Shown: piece by piece, positions 1 to 10,231 of the stretch
Layout of the letters: each line of letters starts with the position of its first letter
Numbering within the stretch: position 1 is the first letter of the stretch
The notes under the pieces: model-generated
Database searches by the model: none
Told to the model about the DNA's origin: nothing
What the model saw: only the letters and a program-made list of their open reading frames with translations
Made by a program: the position numbers and the translations under genes
Assembly (NCBI RefSeq): GCF_964204645.1
Contig: NC_134035.1
Coordinates: 7,750,501 to 7,814,500, forward strand
Length of the DNA stretch: 64,000 nt
Direction: 5' to 3'
Origin: Tubulanus polymorphus
Lineage: Eukaryota > Nemertea > Palaeonemertea > Tubulaniformes > Tubulanidae

Positions 1-219
1 TATGAGAACAGCTACTTAGCAACACAATCTGTGACGTCACATTACCAGAAAACATCCAATCTTCTATCTAACAAAGTATCGATTTGGGAATATATCTGCG
101 ACAACAAAATTTTGACAGCTTCGTTCAACTAATGGCGAAAACAAACAAGCAAATAAACAAACAAATAAACGGCTGTTTGCGAGTGCTTTTGATTTTTGAA
201 ATAAATCGAGCAAAATTTG
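1..219. other. Partial spacer at left window edge
   Basis: This is the 3'-side part of the spacer of copy 1, cut by the window edge. It contains the CRE palindrome at 30-41 and the AAAC/AAAT simple repeat at 137-170. No gene is seen. Confidence 0.9.
137..170. repeat. AAAC/AAAT-type simple repeat in spacer
   Basis: An interrupted tetranucleotide tract of aaac, aagc and aaat words that is present in every unit about 55 nt beyond the 5S terminator. On the transcribed strand it reads as T-rich words with at most short T runs. It is remarkably constant in length across the array; only single substitutions are seen, such as a TAG at about 1259-1261 and caaatta near copy 68. A role as fallback terminator or nucleosome-poor DNA is possible but not shown. 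Confidence 0.8.
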
Positions 220-225
220 AAAAAA
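220..225 (-). terminator. Pol III terminator of 5S copy 1 (T6)
   Basis: Six plus-strand A residues, read as T6 in the RNA sense, abut the last base of the 118-nt conserved RNA. Four or more T on the non-template strand is the usual Pol III stop. A second T4 at 212-215 would serve as a backup. Almost every unit has the same T6; exceptions are listed separately. Confidence 0.92.
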
Positions 226-343
226 GTCTACAGCACCCGGTATTCCCAGGCGGTCACCCATCCAAGTACTAACCGGGCCCGACGTTGCTTAACTTCGGTG
301 ATCGGACGAGAACCGGTGCTTTCAACGTGGTATGGCCGTAGAC
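226..343 (-). rRNA. 5S: 5S rRNA, copy 1 (reference description)
   Basis: This gene encodes the 5S RNA of the large ribosomal subunit, where it sits in the central protuberance with uL18 and uL5. The minus strand starts GTCTACGGCC and ends GGTGCTGTAGAC. The ends pair as helix I (1-9 with 110-118). ACGUUG 16-21 pairs with CAACGU 57-62 (helix II). CCCGGU 67-72 pairs with ACCGGG 103-108 (helix V). The A box AGTTAAGCAACGTCG (50-64) and C box (80-97) match the animal 5S promoter bound by TFIIIA. The mature RNA probably carries one or two extra U from the T-run, giving 119-120 nt, the usual length. Haplotype T/A/a/G/c with gatttttg instead of aatttttg at 191. Upstream it has private changes: an extra c in ggtaccaatt (about 475) and ggtggg for ggagg (about 547-552). 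Confidence 0.98.
247..294 (-). promoter_or_regulatory. Internal control region of 5S (A box, IE, C box), copy 1
   Basis: Type 1 Pol III promoter inside the gene. The C box is at 247-264 (TGGATGGGTGACCGCCTG on the RNA strand), the intermediate element at 272-277 (CCCGGT), and the A box at 280-294 (AGTTAAGCAACGTCG). Positions and spacing agree with the Xenopus 5S promoter bound by TFIIIA and TFIIIC. The same block is present in every copy; deviating copies are noted in their own entries. Confidence 0.93.
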
Positions 344-368
344 AACAAAACGTATCAATCTAACCGTT

Positions 369-376
369 TTGATATT
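369..376 (-). promoter_or_regulatory. TATA-like upstream element of 5S, copy 1 (-26 to -33)
   Basis: On the transcribed strand the sequence reads AATATCAA at -33 to -26. It is unchanged in nearly all units; copy 43 has gatataacc in place of gatattacc. Several invertebrate 5S genes need a TATA-like element near -30 in addition to the internal promoter, so this is the best candidate here. Function is inferred from position and conservation only. Confidence 0.5.
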
Positions 377-388
377 ACCTTCTCGATA

Positions 389-413
389 GGATCGCCACCT
401 CAGCGAGGCATCC
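389..413. promoter_or_regulatory. Imperfect hairpin / inverted repeat upstream of 5S (-46 to -70)
   Basis: The sequence GGATCGCCACCTC-AGC-GAGGCATCC can fold with CCTC/GAGG as inner stem and GGAT/ATCC as outer stem, with a small asymmetric bulge. It recurs in nearly every unit. Disturbing alleles are cgcAacct in copies 30, 38, 50, 57 and 69, catGcac in copy 5, and cacTtcag in copy 115. It could be a protein-binding site or cruciform-prone DNA; there is no direct evidence. Confidence 0.4.
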
Positions 414-588
414 ACTTTTTATGTCTCTTTTAACACAGTTTCAATTGCTCAACTGATAAAACCAGGTACCAATTATCCATTCGCTCCATCGAAAGATGTA
501 GAAACAAACGCCTTTCCCTTCGCTCAAGGATCGGCGTTGAATAAGGCGGTGGGAAACTATGAGAACAGCTACTTAGCAACACAATCTG

Positions 589-596
589 TGACGTCA
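589..596. promoter_or_regulatory. CRE-like palindrome TGACGTCA (within TGTGACGTCACA)
   Basis: This is a perfect 8-bp CREB/ATF consensus inside a 12-bp perfect palindrome (587-598). It lies 246-253 nt upstream of the start of copy 1. It is present once per unit across the array, intact in all but five complete units. ATF/CRE sites are known to stimulate some Pol III genes such as 7SL and EBER, so an upstream activator of 5S is plausible. Binding is not shown. Confidence 0.55.
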
Positions 597-782
597 CATT
601 ACCAGAAAACATCCAATCTTCTATCTAACAAAGTATCGATTTGGGAATATATCTGCGACAACAAAATTTTGACAGCTTCGTTCAACTAATGGCGAAAACA
701 AACAAGCAAATAAACAAACAAATAAACGGCTGTTCGCGAGTGCTTTTAATTTTTTAAATAAATCGAGCAAAATTTGAAAAAA

Positions 783-900
783 GTCTACAGCACCCGGTAT
801 TCCCAGGCGGTCACCCATCCAAGTACTAACCGGGCCCGACGTTGCTTAACTTCGGTGATCGGACGAGAACCGGTGCTTTCAACGTGGTATGGCCGTAGAC
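783..900 (-). rRNA. 5S: 5S rRNA, copy 2
   Basis: Canonical RNA. Haplotype T/A/a/-/c; site 4 reads ttcgcgag, a private change. Other private spacer changes: ttttttaaat near 757, acagagttt near 992 and ggtataatt near 1024. Confidence 0.98.
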
Positions 901-1337
901 AACAAAACGTATCAATCTAACCGTTTTGATATTACCTTCTCGATAGGATCGCCACCTCAGCGAGGCATCCACTTTTTATGTCTCTTTTAACAGAGTTTCA
1001 ATTGCTCAACTGATAAAACCAGGTATAATTATCCATTCGCTCCATCGAAAGATGTAGAAACAAACGCCTTTCCCTTCGCTCAAGGATCGGCGTTGAATAA
1101 GGCGGAGGAAACTATGAGAACAGCTACTTAGCAACACAATCTGTGACGTCACATTACCAGAAAACATCCAATCTTCTATCTAACAAAGTATCGATTTGGG
1201 AATATATCTGCGACAACAAAATTTTGACAGCTTCGTTCAACTAATGGCGAAAACAAACTAGCAAATAAACAAACAAATAAACGGCTGTTTGCGAGTGCTT
1301 TTAATTTTTGAAATAAATCGAGCAAAATTTGAAAAAA

Positions 1338-1455
1338 GTCTACAGCACCCGGTATTCCCAGGCGGTCACCCATCCAAGTACTAACCGGGCCCGACGTTGC
1401 TTAACTTCGGTGATCGGACGAGAACCGGTGCTTTCAACGTGGTATGGCCGTAGAC
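1338..1455 (-). rRNA. 5S: 5S rRNA, copy 3
   Basis: Canonical RNA. Haplotype T/A/a/G/c, with a private caaactagcaa in the simple repeat near 1259. Confidence 0.98.
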
Positions 1456-1892
1456 AACAAAACGTATCAATCTAACCGTTTTGATATTACCTTCTCGATA
1501 GGATCGCCACCTCAGCGAGGCATCCACTTTTTATGTCTCTTTTAACACAGTTTCAATTGCTCAACTGATAAAACCAGGTACAATTATCCATTCGCTCCAT
1601 CGAAAGATGTAGAAACAAACGCCTTTCCCTTCGCTCAAGGATCGGCGTTGAATAAGGCGGAGGAAACTATGAGAACAGCTACTTAGCAACACAATCTGTG
1701 ACGTCACATTACCAGAAAACATCCAATCTTCTATCTAACAAAGTATCGATTTGGGAATATATCTGCGACAACAAAATTTTGACGGCTTCGTTCAACTAAT
1801 GGCGAAAACAAACAAGCAAATAAACAAACAAATAAACGGCTGTTTGCGAGTGCTTTTAATTTTTGAAATAAATCGAGCAAAATTTGAAAAAA

Positions 1893-2010
1893 GTCTACAG
1901 CACCAGGTATTCCCAGGCGGTCACCCATCCAAGTACTAACCGGGCCCGACGTTGCCTAACTTCGGTGATCGGACGAGAACCGGTGCTTTCAACGTGGTAT
2001 GGCCGTAGAC
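1893..2010 (-). rRNA. 5S: 5S rRNA variant, copy 4 (A55G, G106U)
   Basis: Two substitutions: A55G lies in the A box and G106U turns the C69-G106 pair of helix V into a mismatch. Haplotype T/G/a/G/a. This copy may be less active or give an RNA that is poorly incorporated. Confidence 0.93.
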
Positions 2011-2447
2011 AACAAAACGTATAAATCTAACCGTTTTGATATTACCTTCTCGATAGGATCGCCACCTCAGCGAGGCATCCACTTTTTATGTCTCTTTTAA
2101 CACAGTTTCAATTGCTCAACTGATAAAACCAGGTACAATTATCCATTCGCTCCATCGAAAGATGTAGAAACAAACGCCTTTCCCTTCGCTCAAGGATCGG
2201 CGTTGAATAAGGCGGAGGAAACTATGAGAACAGCTACTTAGCAACACAATCTGTGACGTCACATTACCAGAAAACATCCAATCTTCCATCTAACAAAGTA
2301 TCGATTTGGGAATATATCTGCGACAACAAAATTTTGACGGCTTCGTTCAACTAATGGCGAAAACAAACAAGCAAATAAACAAACAAATAAACGGCTGTTT
2401 ACGAGTGCTTTTAATTTTTGAAATAAATCGAGCAAAATTTGAAAAAA

Positions 2448-2565
2448 GTCTACAGCACCCGGTATTCCCAGGCGGTCACCCATCCAAGTACTAACCGGGC
2501 CCGACGTTGCTTAACTTCGGTGATCGGACGAGAACCGGTGCTTTCAACGTGGTATGGCCGTAGAC
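2448..2565 (-). rRNA. 5S: 5S rRNA, copy 5
   Basis: Canonical RNA. Haplotype T/G/a/A/c with private cttccatct at site 1. The upstream hairpin is altered (ggcatgcac near 2631). Confidence 0.98.
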
Positions 2566-2998
2566 AACAAAACGTATCAATCTAACCGTTTTGATATTAC
2601 CTTCTCGATAGGATCGCCACCTCAGCGAGGCATGCACTTTTTATGTCTCTTTTAACACAGTTTCAATTGCTCAACTGATAAAACCAGGTACAATTATCCA
2701 TTCGCTCCATCGAAAGATGTAGAAACAAACGCCTTTCCCTTCGCTCAAGGATCGGCGTTGAATAAGGCGGAGGAAACTATGAGAACAGCTACTTAGCAAC
2801 ACAATCTGTGACGTCACATTACCAGAAAACATCCAATCTTCTATCTCTAACAAAGTATCGATTTGGGAATATATCTGCGACAACAAAATTTTGACAGCTT
2901 CGTTCAACTAATGGCGAAAACAAACAAGCAAATAAACAAACAAATAAACGGCTGTTTGCGAGTGCTTTTAATTTTTGAAATAAATCGAGCAAAATTTG

Positions 2999-3003
2999 AA
3001 AAA
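2999..3003 (-). terminator. Shortened T5 terminator, copy 6
   Basis: Only five T follow the gene instead of six. T5 is still expected to stop Pol III efficiently. Confidence 0.85.
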
Positions 3004-3121
3004 GTCTACAGCACCCGGTATTCCCAGGCGGTCACCCATCCAAGTACTAACCGGGCCCGACGTTGCTTAACTTCGGTGATCGGACGAGAACCGGTGCTTT
3101 CAACGTGGTATGGCCGTAGAC
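3004..3121 (-). rRNA. 5S: 5S rRNA, copy 6
   Basis: Canonical RNA with a T5 terminator. Haplotype L/A/a/G/a, an unusual pairing of the long site-1 allele with A at site 2. Confidence 0.98.
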
Positions 3122-3558
3122 AACAAAACGTATAAATCTAACCGTTTTGATATTACCTTCTCGATAGGATCGCCACCTCAGCGAGGCATCCACTTTTTAT
3201 GTCTCTTTTAACACAGTTTCAATTGCTCAACTGATAAAACCAGGTACAATTATCCATTCGCTCCATCGAAAGATGTAGAAACAAACGCCTTTCCCTTCGC
3301 TCAAGGATCGGCGTTGAATAAGGCGGAGGAAACTATGAGAACAGCTACTTAGCAACACAATCTGTGACGTCACATTACCAGAAAACATCCAATCTTCTAT
3401 CTAACAAAGTATCGATTTGGGAATATATCTGCGACAACAAAATTTTGACGGCTTCGTTCAACTAATGGCGAAAACAAACAAGCAAATAAACAAACAAATA
3501 AACGGCTGTTTACGAGTGCTTTTAATTTTTGAAATAAATCGAGCAAAATTTGAAAAAA

Positions 3559-3676
3559 GTCTACAGCACCCGGTATTCCCAGGCGGTCACCCATCCAAGT
3601 ACTAACCGGGCCCGACGTTGCTTAACTTCGGTGATCGGACGAGAACCGGTGCTTTCAACGTGGTATGGCCGTAGAC
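3559..3676 (-). rRNA. 5S: 5S rRNA, copy 7
   Basis: Canonical RNA. Haplotype T/G/a/A/c, like copy 5. Confidence 0.98.
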
Positions 3677-4115
3677 AACAAAACGTATCAATCTAACCGT
3701 TTTGATATTACCTTCTCGATAGGATCGCCACCTCAGCGAGGCATCCACTTTTTATGTCTCTTTTAACACAGTTTCAATTGCTCAACTGATAAAACCAGGT
3801 ACAATTATCCATTCGCTCCATCGAAAGATGTAGAAACAAACGCCTTTCCCTTCGCTCAAGGATCGGCGTTGAATAAGGCGGAGGAAACTATGAGAACAGC
3901 TACTTAGCAACACAATCTGTGACGTCACATTACCAGAAAACATCCAATCTTCTATCTCTAACAAAGTATCGATTTGGGAATATATCTGCGACAACAAAAT
4001 TTTGACGGCTTCGTTCAACTAATGGCGAAAACGAACAAGCAAATAAACAAACAAATAAACGGCTGTTTACGAGTGCTTTTAATTTTTGAAATAAATCGAG
4101 CAAAATTTGAAAAAA

Positions 4116-4233
4116 GTCTACAGCACCCGGTATTCCCAGGCGGTCACCCATCCAAGTACTAACCGGGCCCGACGTTGCTTAACTTCGGTGATCGGACGAG
4201 AACCGGTGCTTTCAACGTGGTATGGCCGTAGAC
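4116..4233 (-). rRNA. 5S: 5S rRNA, copy 8
   Basis: Canonical RNA. Haplotype L/G/g/A/c, the first instance of the most frequent long unit type. Confidence 0.98.
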
Positions 4234-4670
4234 AACAAAACGTATCAATCTAACCGTTTTGATATTACCTTCTCGATAGGATCGCCACCTCAGCGAGGCA
4301 TCCACTTTTTATGTCTCTTTTAACACAGTTTCAATTGCTCAACTGATAAAACCAGGTACAATTATCCATTCGCTCCATCGAAAGATGTAGAAACAAACGC
4401 CTTTCCCTTCGCTCAAGGATCGGCGTTGAATAAGGCGGAGGAAACTATGAGAACAGCTACTTAGCAACACAATCTGTGACGTCACATTACCAGAAAACAT
4501 CCAATCTTCTATCTAACAAAGTATCGATTTGGGAATATATCTGCGACAACAAAATTTTGACAGCTTCGTTCAACTAATGGCGAAAACAAACAAGCAAATA
4601 AACAAACAAATAAACGGCTGTTTGCGAGTGCTTTTAATTTTTGAAATAAATCGAGCAAAATTTGAAAAAA

Positions 4671-4788
4671 GTCTACAGCACCCGGTATTCCCAGGCGGTC
4701 ACCCATCCAAGTACTAACCGGGCCCGACGTTGCTTAACTTCGGTGATCGGACGAGAACCGGTGCTTTCAACGTGGTATGGCCGTAGAC
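4671..4788 (-). rRNA. 5S: 5S rRNA, copy 9
   Basis: Canonical RNA. Haplotype T/A/a/G/g, an isolated g at -13 far from the main g cluster. Confidence 0.98.
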
Positions 4789-5221
4789 AACAAAACGTAT
4801 GAATCTAACCGTTTTGATATTACCTTCTCGATAGGATCGCCACCTCAGCGAGGCATCCACTTTTTATGTCTCTTTTAACACAGTTTCAATTGCTCAACTG
4901 ATAAAACCAGGTACAATTATCCATTCGCTCCATCGAAAGATGTAGAAACAAACGCCTTTCCCTTCGCTCAAGGATCGGCGTTGAATAAGGCGGAGGAAAC
5001 TATGAGAACAGCTACTTAGCAAAACAATCTGTGACGTCACATTACCAGAAAACATCCAATCTTCTATCTCTAACAAAGTATCGATTTGGGAATATATCTG
5101 CGACAACAAAATTTTGACGGCTTCGTTCAACTAATGGCGAAAACGAACAAGCAAATAAACAAACAAATAAACGGCTGTTTACGAGTGCTTTTAATTTTTG
5201 AAATAAATCGAGCAAAATTTG

Positions 5222-5227
5222 AAAAAT
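5222..5227 (-). terminator. Displaced terminator, copy 10 (A then T5)
   Basis: The first base after the gene is A on the RNA strand, followed by T5, so the stop is moved one base and the RNA tail would read AUUUUU. The same allele recurs at copies 17, 22 and 24. Confidence 0.85.
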
Positions 5228-5345
5228 GTCTACAGCACCCGGTATTCCCAGGCGGTCACCCATCCAAGTACTAACCGGGCCCGACGTTGCTTAACTTCGG
5301 TGATCGGACGAGAACCGGTGCTTTCAACGTGGTATGGCCGTAGAC
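5228..5345 (-). rRNA. 5S: 5S rRNA, copy 10
   Basis: Canonical RNA with the displaced terminator. Haplotype L/G/g/A/c with agcaaaacaatc (instead of agcaacacaatc) near the CRE. Confidence 0.97.
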
Positions 5346-5782
5346 AACAAAACGTATCAATCTAACCGTTTTGATATTACCTTCTCGATAGGATCGCCAC
5401 CTCAGCGAGGCATCCACTTTTTATGTCTCTTTTAACACAGTTTCAATTGCTCAACTGATAAAACCAGGTACAATTATCCATTCGCTCCATCGAAAGATGT
5501 AGAAACAAACGCCTTTCCCTTCGCTCAAGGATCGGCGTTGAATAAGGCGGAGGAAACTATGAGAACAGATACTTAGCAACACAATCTGTGACGTCACATT
5601 ACCAGAAAACATCCAATCTTCTATCCAACAAAGTATCGATTTGGGAATATATCTGCGACAACAAAATTTTGACAGCTTCGTTCAACTAATGGCGAAAACA
5701 AACAAGCAAATAAACAAACAAATAAACGGCTGTTTGCGAGTGCTTTTGATTTTTGAAATAAATCGAGCAAAATTTGAAAAAA

Positions 5783-5900
5783 GTCTACAGCACCCGGTAT
5801 TCCCAGGCGGTCACCCATCCAAGTACTAACCGGGCCCGACGGTGCTTAACTTCGGTGATCGGACGAGAACCGGTGCTTTCAACGTGGTATGGCCGTAGAC
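5783..5900 (-). rRNA. 5S: 5S rRNA variant, copy 11 (A59C)
   Basis: A59C disrupts the U19-A59 pair of helix II and lies in the A box. Haplotype C/A/a/G/a with gatttttg. First member of the A59C family (copies 11, 18, 25, 41). Private gagaacagat near 5563. Confidence 0.93.
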
Positions 5901-6339
5901 AACAAAACGTATAAATCTAACCGTTTTGATATTACCTTCTCGATAGGATCGCCACCTCAGCGAGGCATCCACTTTTTATGTCTCTTTTAACACAGTTTCA
6001 ATTGCTCAACTGATAAAACCAGGTACAATTATCCATTCGCTCCATCGAAAGATGTAGAAACAAACGCCTTTCCCTTCGCTCAAGGATCGGCGTTGAATAA
6101 GGCGGAGGAAACTATGAGAACAGCTACTTAGCAACACAATCTGTGACGTCACATTACCAGAAAACATCCAATCTTCTATCTCTAACAAAGTACCGATTTG
6201 GGAATATATCTGCGACAACAAAATTTTGACACCTTCGTTCAACTAATGGCGTAAACAAACAAGCAAATAAACAAACAAATAAACGGCTGTTTGCGAGTGC
6301 TTTTAATTTTTGAAATAAATCGAGCAAAATTTGAAAAAA

Positions 6340-6457
6340 GTCTACAGCACCCGGTATTCCCAGGCGGTCACCCATCCAAGTACTAACCGGGCCCGACGTT
6401 GCTTAACTTCGGTGATCGGACGAGAACCGGTGCTTTCAACGTGGTATGGCCGTAGAC
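6340..6457 (-). rRNA. 5S: 5S rRNA, copy 12
   Basis: Canonical RNA. Haplotype L/ACC/t/G/a with agtaccg instead of agtatcg; private ctaacggtttt at about -20. Confidence 0.98.
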
Positions 6458-6896
6458 AACAAAACGTATAAATCTAACGGTTTTGATATTACCTTCTCGA
6501 TAGGATCGCCACCTCAGCGAGGCATCCACTTTTTATGTCTCTTTTAACACAGTTTCAATTGCTCAACTGATAAAACCAGGTACAATTATCCATTCGCTCC
6601 ATCGAAAGATGTAGAAACAAACGCCTTTCCCTTCGCTCAAGGATCGGCGTTGAATAAGGCGGAGGAAACTATGAGAACAGCTACTTAGCAACACAATCTG
6701 TGACGTCACATTACCAGAAAACATCCAATCTTCTATCTCTAACAAAGTATCGATTTGGGAATATATCTGCGACAACAAAATTTTGACGGCTTCGTTCAAC
6801 TAATGGCGAAAACGAACAAGCAAATAAACAAACAAATAAACGGCTGTTTACGAGTGCTTTTAATTTTTGAAATAAATCGAGCAAAATTTGAAAAAA

Positions 6897-7014
6897 GTCT
6901 ACAGCACCCGGTATTCCCAGGCGGTCACCCATCCAAGTACTAACCGGGCCCGACGTTGCTTAACTTCGGTGATCGGACGAGAACCGGTGCTTTCAACGTG
7001 GTATGGCCGTAGAC
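6897..7014 (-). rRNA. 5S: 5S rRNA, copy 13
   Basis: Canonical RNA. Haplotype L/G/g/A/c; private caatccaacc upstream near 7031. Confidence 0.98.
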
Positions 7015-7452
7015 AACAAAACGTATCAATCCAACCGTTTTGATATTACCTTCTCGATAGGATCGCCACCTCAGCGAGGCATCCACTTTTTATGTCTCTT
7101 TTAACACAGTTTCAATTGCTCAACTGATAAAACCAGGTACAATTATCCATTCGCTCCATCGAAAGATGTAGAAACAAACGCCTTTCCCTTCGCTCAAGGA
7201 TCGGCGTTGAATAAGGCGGAGGAAACTATGAGAACAGCTACTTAGCAAAACAATCTGTGACGTCACATTACCAGAAAACATCCAATCTTCTATCTCTAAC
7301 AAAGTATCGATTTGGGAATATATCTGCGACAACAAAATTTTGACGGCTTCGTTAACTAATGGCGAAAACGAACAAGCAAATAAACAAACAAATAAACGGC
7401 TGTTTACGAGTGCTTTTAATTTTTGAAATAAATCGAGCAAAATTTGAAAAAA

Positions 7453-7570
7453 GTCTACAGCACCCGGTATTCCCAGGCGGTCACCCATCCAAGTACTAAC
7501 CGGGCCCGACGTTGCTTAACTTCGGTGATCGGACGAGAACCGGTGCTTTCAACGTGGTATGGCCGTAGAC
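7453..7570 (-). rRNA. 5S: 5S rRNA, copy 14
   Basis: Canonical RNA. Haplotype L/G/g/A/a with agcaaaacaatc and a 1-nt deletion in the spacer (cgttaacta near 7350), giving a 556-bp step. Confidence 0.98.
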
Positions 7571-8007
7571 AACAAAACGTATAAATCTAACCGTTTTGAT
7601 ATTACCTTCTCGATAGGATCGCCACCTCAGCGAGGCATCCACTTTTTATGTCTCTTTTAACACAGTTTCAATTGCTCAACTGATAAAACCAGGTACAATT
7701 ATCCATTCGCTCCATCGAAAGATGTAGAAACAAACGCCTTTCCCTTCGCTCAAGGATCGGCGTTGAATAAGGCGGAGGAAACTATGAGAACAGCTACTTA
7801 GCAACACAATCTGTGACGTCACATTACCAGAAAACGTCCAATCTTCTATCTAACAAAGTATCGATTTGGGAATATATCTGCGACAACAAAATTTTGACGG
7901 CTTCGTTCAACTAATGGCGAAAACAAACAAGCAAATAAACAAACAAATAAACGGCTGTTTGCGAGTGCTTTTAATTTTTGAAATAAATCGAGCAAAATTT
8001 GAAAAAA

Positions 8008-8125
8008 GTCTACAGCACCCGGTATTCCCAGGCGGTCACCCATCCAAGTACTAAGCGGGCCCGACGTTGCTTAACTTCGGTGATCGGACGAGAACCGGTG
8101 CTTTCAACGTGGTATGGCCGTAGAC
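8008..8125 (-). rRNA. 5S: 5S rRNA variant, copy 15 (G71C)
   Basis: G71C breaks the G71-C104 pair of helix V and lies in the intermediate promoter element. Haplotype T/G/a/G/a with aaaacgtcc near 7834. First member of the G71C family (15, 19, 21, 26, 34). Confidence 0.92.
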
Positions 8126-8564
8126 AACAAAACGTATAAATCTAACCGTTTTGATATTACCTTCTCGATAGGATCGCCACCTCAGCGAGGCATCCACTTT
8201 TTATGTCTCTTTTAACACAGTTTCAATTGCTCAACTGATAAAACCAGGTACAATTATCCATTCGCTCCATCGAAAGATGTAGAAACAAACGCCTTTCCCT
8301 TCGCTCAAGGATCGGCGTTGAATAAGGCGGAGGAAACTATGAGAACAGCTACTTAGCAACACAATCTGTGACGTCACATTACCAGAAAACATCCAATCTT
8401 CTATCTCTAACAAAGTACCGATTTGGGAATATATCTGCGACAACAAAATTTTGACACCTTCGTTCAACTAATGGCGTAAACAAACAAGCAAATAAACAAA
8501 CAAATAAACGGCTGTTTGCGAGTGCTTTTAATTTTTGAAATAAATCGAGCAAAATTTGAAAAAA

Positions 8565-8682
8565 GTCTACAGCACCCGGTATTCCCAGGCGGTCACCCAT
8601 CCAAGTACTAACCGGGCCCGACGTTGCTTAACTTCGGTGATCGGACGAGAACCGGTGCTTTCAACGTGGTATGGCCGTAGAC
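8565..8682 (-). rRNA. 5S: 5S rRNA, copy 16
   Basis: Canonical RNA. Haplotype L/ACC/t/G/a with agtaccg. Confidence 0.98.
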
Positions 8683-9115
8683 AACAAAACGTATAAATCT
8701 AACCGTTTTGATATTACCTTCTCGATAGGATCGCCACCTCAGCGAGGCATCCACTTTTTATGTCTCTTTTAACACAGTTTCAATTGCTCAACTGATAAAA
8801 CCAGGTACAATTATCCATTCGCTCCATCGAAAGATGTAGAAACAAACGCCTTTCCCTTCGCTCAAGGATCGGCGTTGAATAAGGCGGAGGAAACTATGAG
8901 AACAGCTACTTAGCAAAACAATCTGTGACGTCACATTACCAGAAAACATCCAATCTTCTATCTCTAACAAAGTATCGATTTGGGAATATATCTGCGACAA
9001 CAAAATTTTGACGGCTTCGTTCAACTAATGGCGAAAACGAACAAGCAAATAAACAAACAAATAAACGGCTGTTTACGAGTGCTTTTAATTTTTGAAATAA
9101 ATCGAGCAAAATTTG

Positions 9116-9121
9116 AAAAAT
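9116..9121 (-). terminator. Displaced terminator, copy 17
   Basis: A followed by T5 on the RNA strand, as at copy 10. Confidence 0.85.
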
Positions 9122-9239
9122 GTCTACAGCACCCGGTATTCCCAGGCGGTCACCCATCCAAGTACTAACCGGGCCCGACGTTGCTTAACTTCGGTGATCG
9201 GACGAGAACCGGTGCTTTCAACGTGGTATGGCCGTAGAC
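9122..9239 (-). rRNA. 5S: 5S rRNA, copy 17
   Basis: Canonical RNA with displaced terminator. Haplotype L/G/g/A/c with agcaaaacaatc; matches copy 10. Confidence 0.97.
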
Positions 9240-9676
9240 AACAAAACGTATCAATCTAACCGTTTTGATATTACCTTCTCGATAGGATCGCCACCTCAGC
9301 GAGGCATCCACTTTTTATGTCTCTTTTAACACAGTTTCAATTGCTCAACTGATAAAACCAGGTACAATTATCCATTCGCTCCATCGAAAGATGTAGAAAC
9401 AAACGCCTTTCCCTTCGCTCAAGGATCGGCGTTGAATAAGGCGGAGGAAACTATGAGAACAGCTACTTAGCAACACAATCTGTGACGTCACATTACCAGA
9501 AAACATCCAATCTTCTATCCAACAAAGTATCGATTTGGGAATATATCTGCGACAACAAAATTTTGACAGCTTCGTTCAACTAATGGCGAAAACAAACAAG
9601 CAAATAAACAAACAAATAAACGGCTGTTTGCGAGTGCTTTTGATTTTTGAAATAAATCGAGCAAAATTTGAAAAAA

Positions 9677-9794
9677 GTCTACAGCACCCGGTATTCCCAG
9701 GCGGTCACCCATCCAAGTACTAACCGGGCCCGACGGTGCTTAACTTCGGTGATCGGACGAGAACCGGTGCTTTCAACGTGGTATGGCCGTAGAC
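9677..9794 (-). rRNA. 5S: 5S rRNA variant, copy 18 (A59C)
   Basis: Helix II mismatch and A-box change. Haplotype C/A/a/G/a with gatttttg; matches copy 11. Confidence 0.93.
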
Positions 9795-10231
9795 AACAAA
9801 ACGTATAAATCTAACCGTTTTGATATTACCTTCTCGATAGGATCGCCACCTCAGCGAGGCATCCACTTTTTATGTCTCTTTTAACACAGTTTCAATTGCT
9901 CAACTGATAAAACCAGGTACAATTATCCATTCGCTCCATCGAAAGATGTAGAAACAAACGCCTTTCCCTTCGCTCAAGGATCGGCGTTGAATAAGGCGGA
10001 GGAAACTATGAGAACAGCTACTTAGCAACACAATCTGTGACGTCACATTACCAGAAAACATCCAATCTTCTATCTAACAAAGTATCGATTTGGGAATATA
10101 TCTGCGACAACAAAATTTTGACGGCTTCGTTCAACTAATGGCGAAAACAAACAAGCAAATAAACAAACAAATAAACGGCTGTTTGCGAGTGCTTTTAATT
10201 TTTGAAATAAATCGAGCAAAATTTGAAAAAA

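Larger units (their letters stand above)
344..782. other. Representative complete spacer (between copies 1 and 2)
   Basis: This spacer stands for all others in the window. From left to right it holds the 5' flank of copy 1 with a TATA-like element (369-376), a small hairpin (389-413), a pyrimidine-rich stretch, the conserved block around caaggatcggcg (525-536), the CRE palindrome (587-598), the AAAC/AAAT tract, and the A-run that terminates copy 2. I see no open frame with conserved coding character, no tRNA cloverleaf and no snRNA. Frames of 60-78 codons recur here but shift or break with the 2-bp length polymorphism. Confidence 0.85.

Noticed and set aside
151-170. A/T-rich simple repeat as replication origin or matrix attachment site
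   Set aside because: Composition alone does not support such a call; noted only as a simple repeat.
190-199. Possible Sm-site-like AATTTTTGA on the plus strand, as in snRNA or spliced-leader RNA genes
   Set aside because: No splice donor, snRNA 5' sequence, 3' stem or proximal promoter element at a fitting distance; simply part of an AT-rich stretch. A covariance search for U1-U6 and SL RNA would settle it.
64-261. Minus-strand frame of 65 to 73 codons starting MGDRLGIPG, recurring each unit
   Set aside because: Its first codons are the 3' part of the 5S gene and its terminator. Substitutions in it follow RNA and spacer variation, not codon structure.
84-272. Plus-strand frame of 62 codons ending in HPSKY
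   Set aside because: It runs antisense into 5S. Its lysine- and asparagine-rich part is only the AAAC/AAAT tract.
464-476. Splice-donor-like caggtac in the spacer, considered as part of a linked spliced-leader gene
   Set aside because: It lies far from the Sm-like sequence in the unit and no SL RNA stem-loops were recognised around it.
2671-2907. Minus-strand frame of 78 codons starting MNEAVKILL, repeated in many units
   Set aside because: It lies wholly in the spacer, exists only where the 2-bp length allele keeps the frame open, and has no family resemblance or coding signal. It is a by-product of repetition.
7120-7488. Longest frame in the window, 122 codons on the minus strand
   Set aside because: Created by the 1-nt spacer deletion in unit 14, which fuses two chance frames; not present in any other unit.
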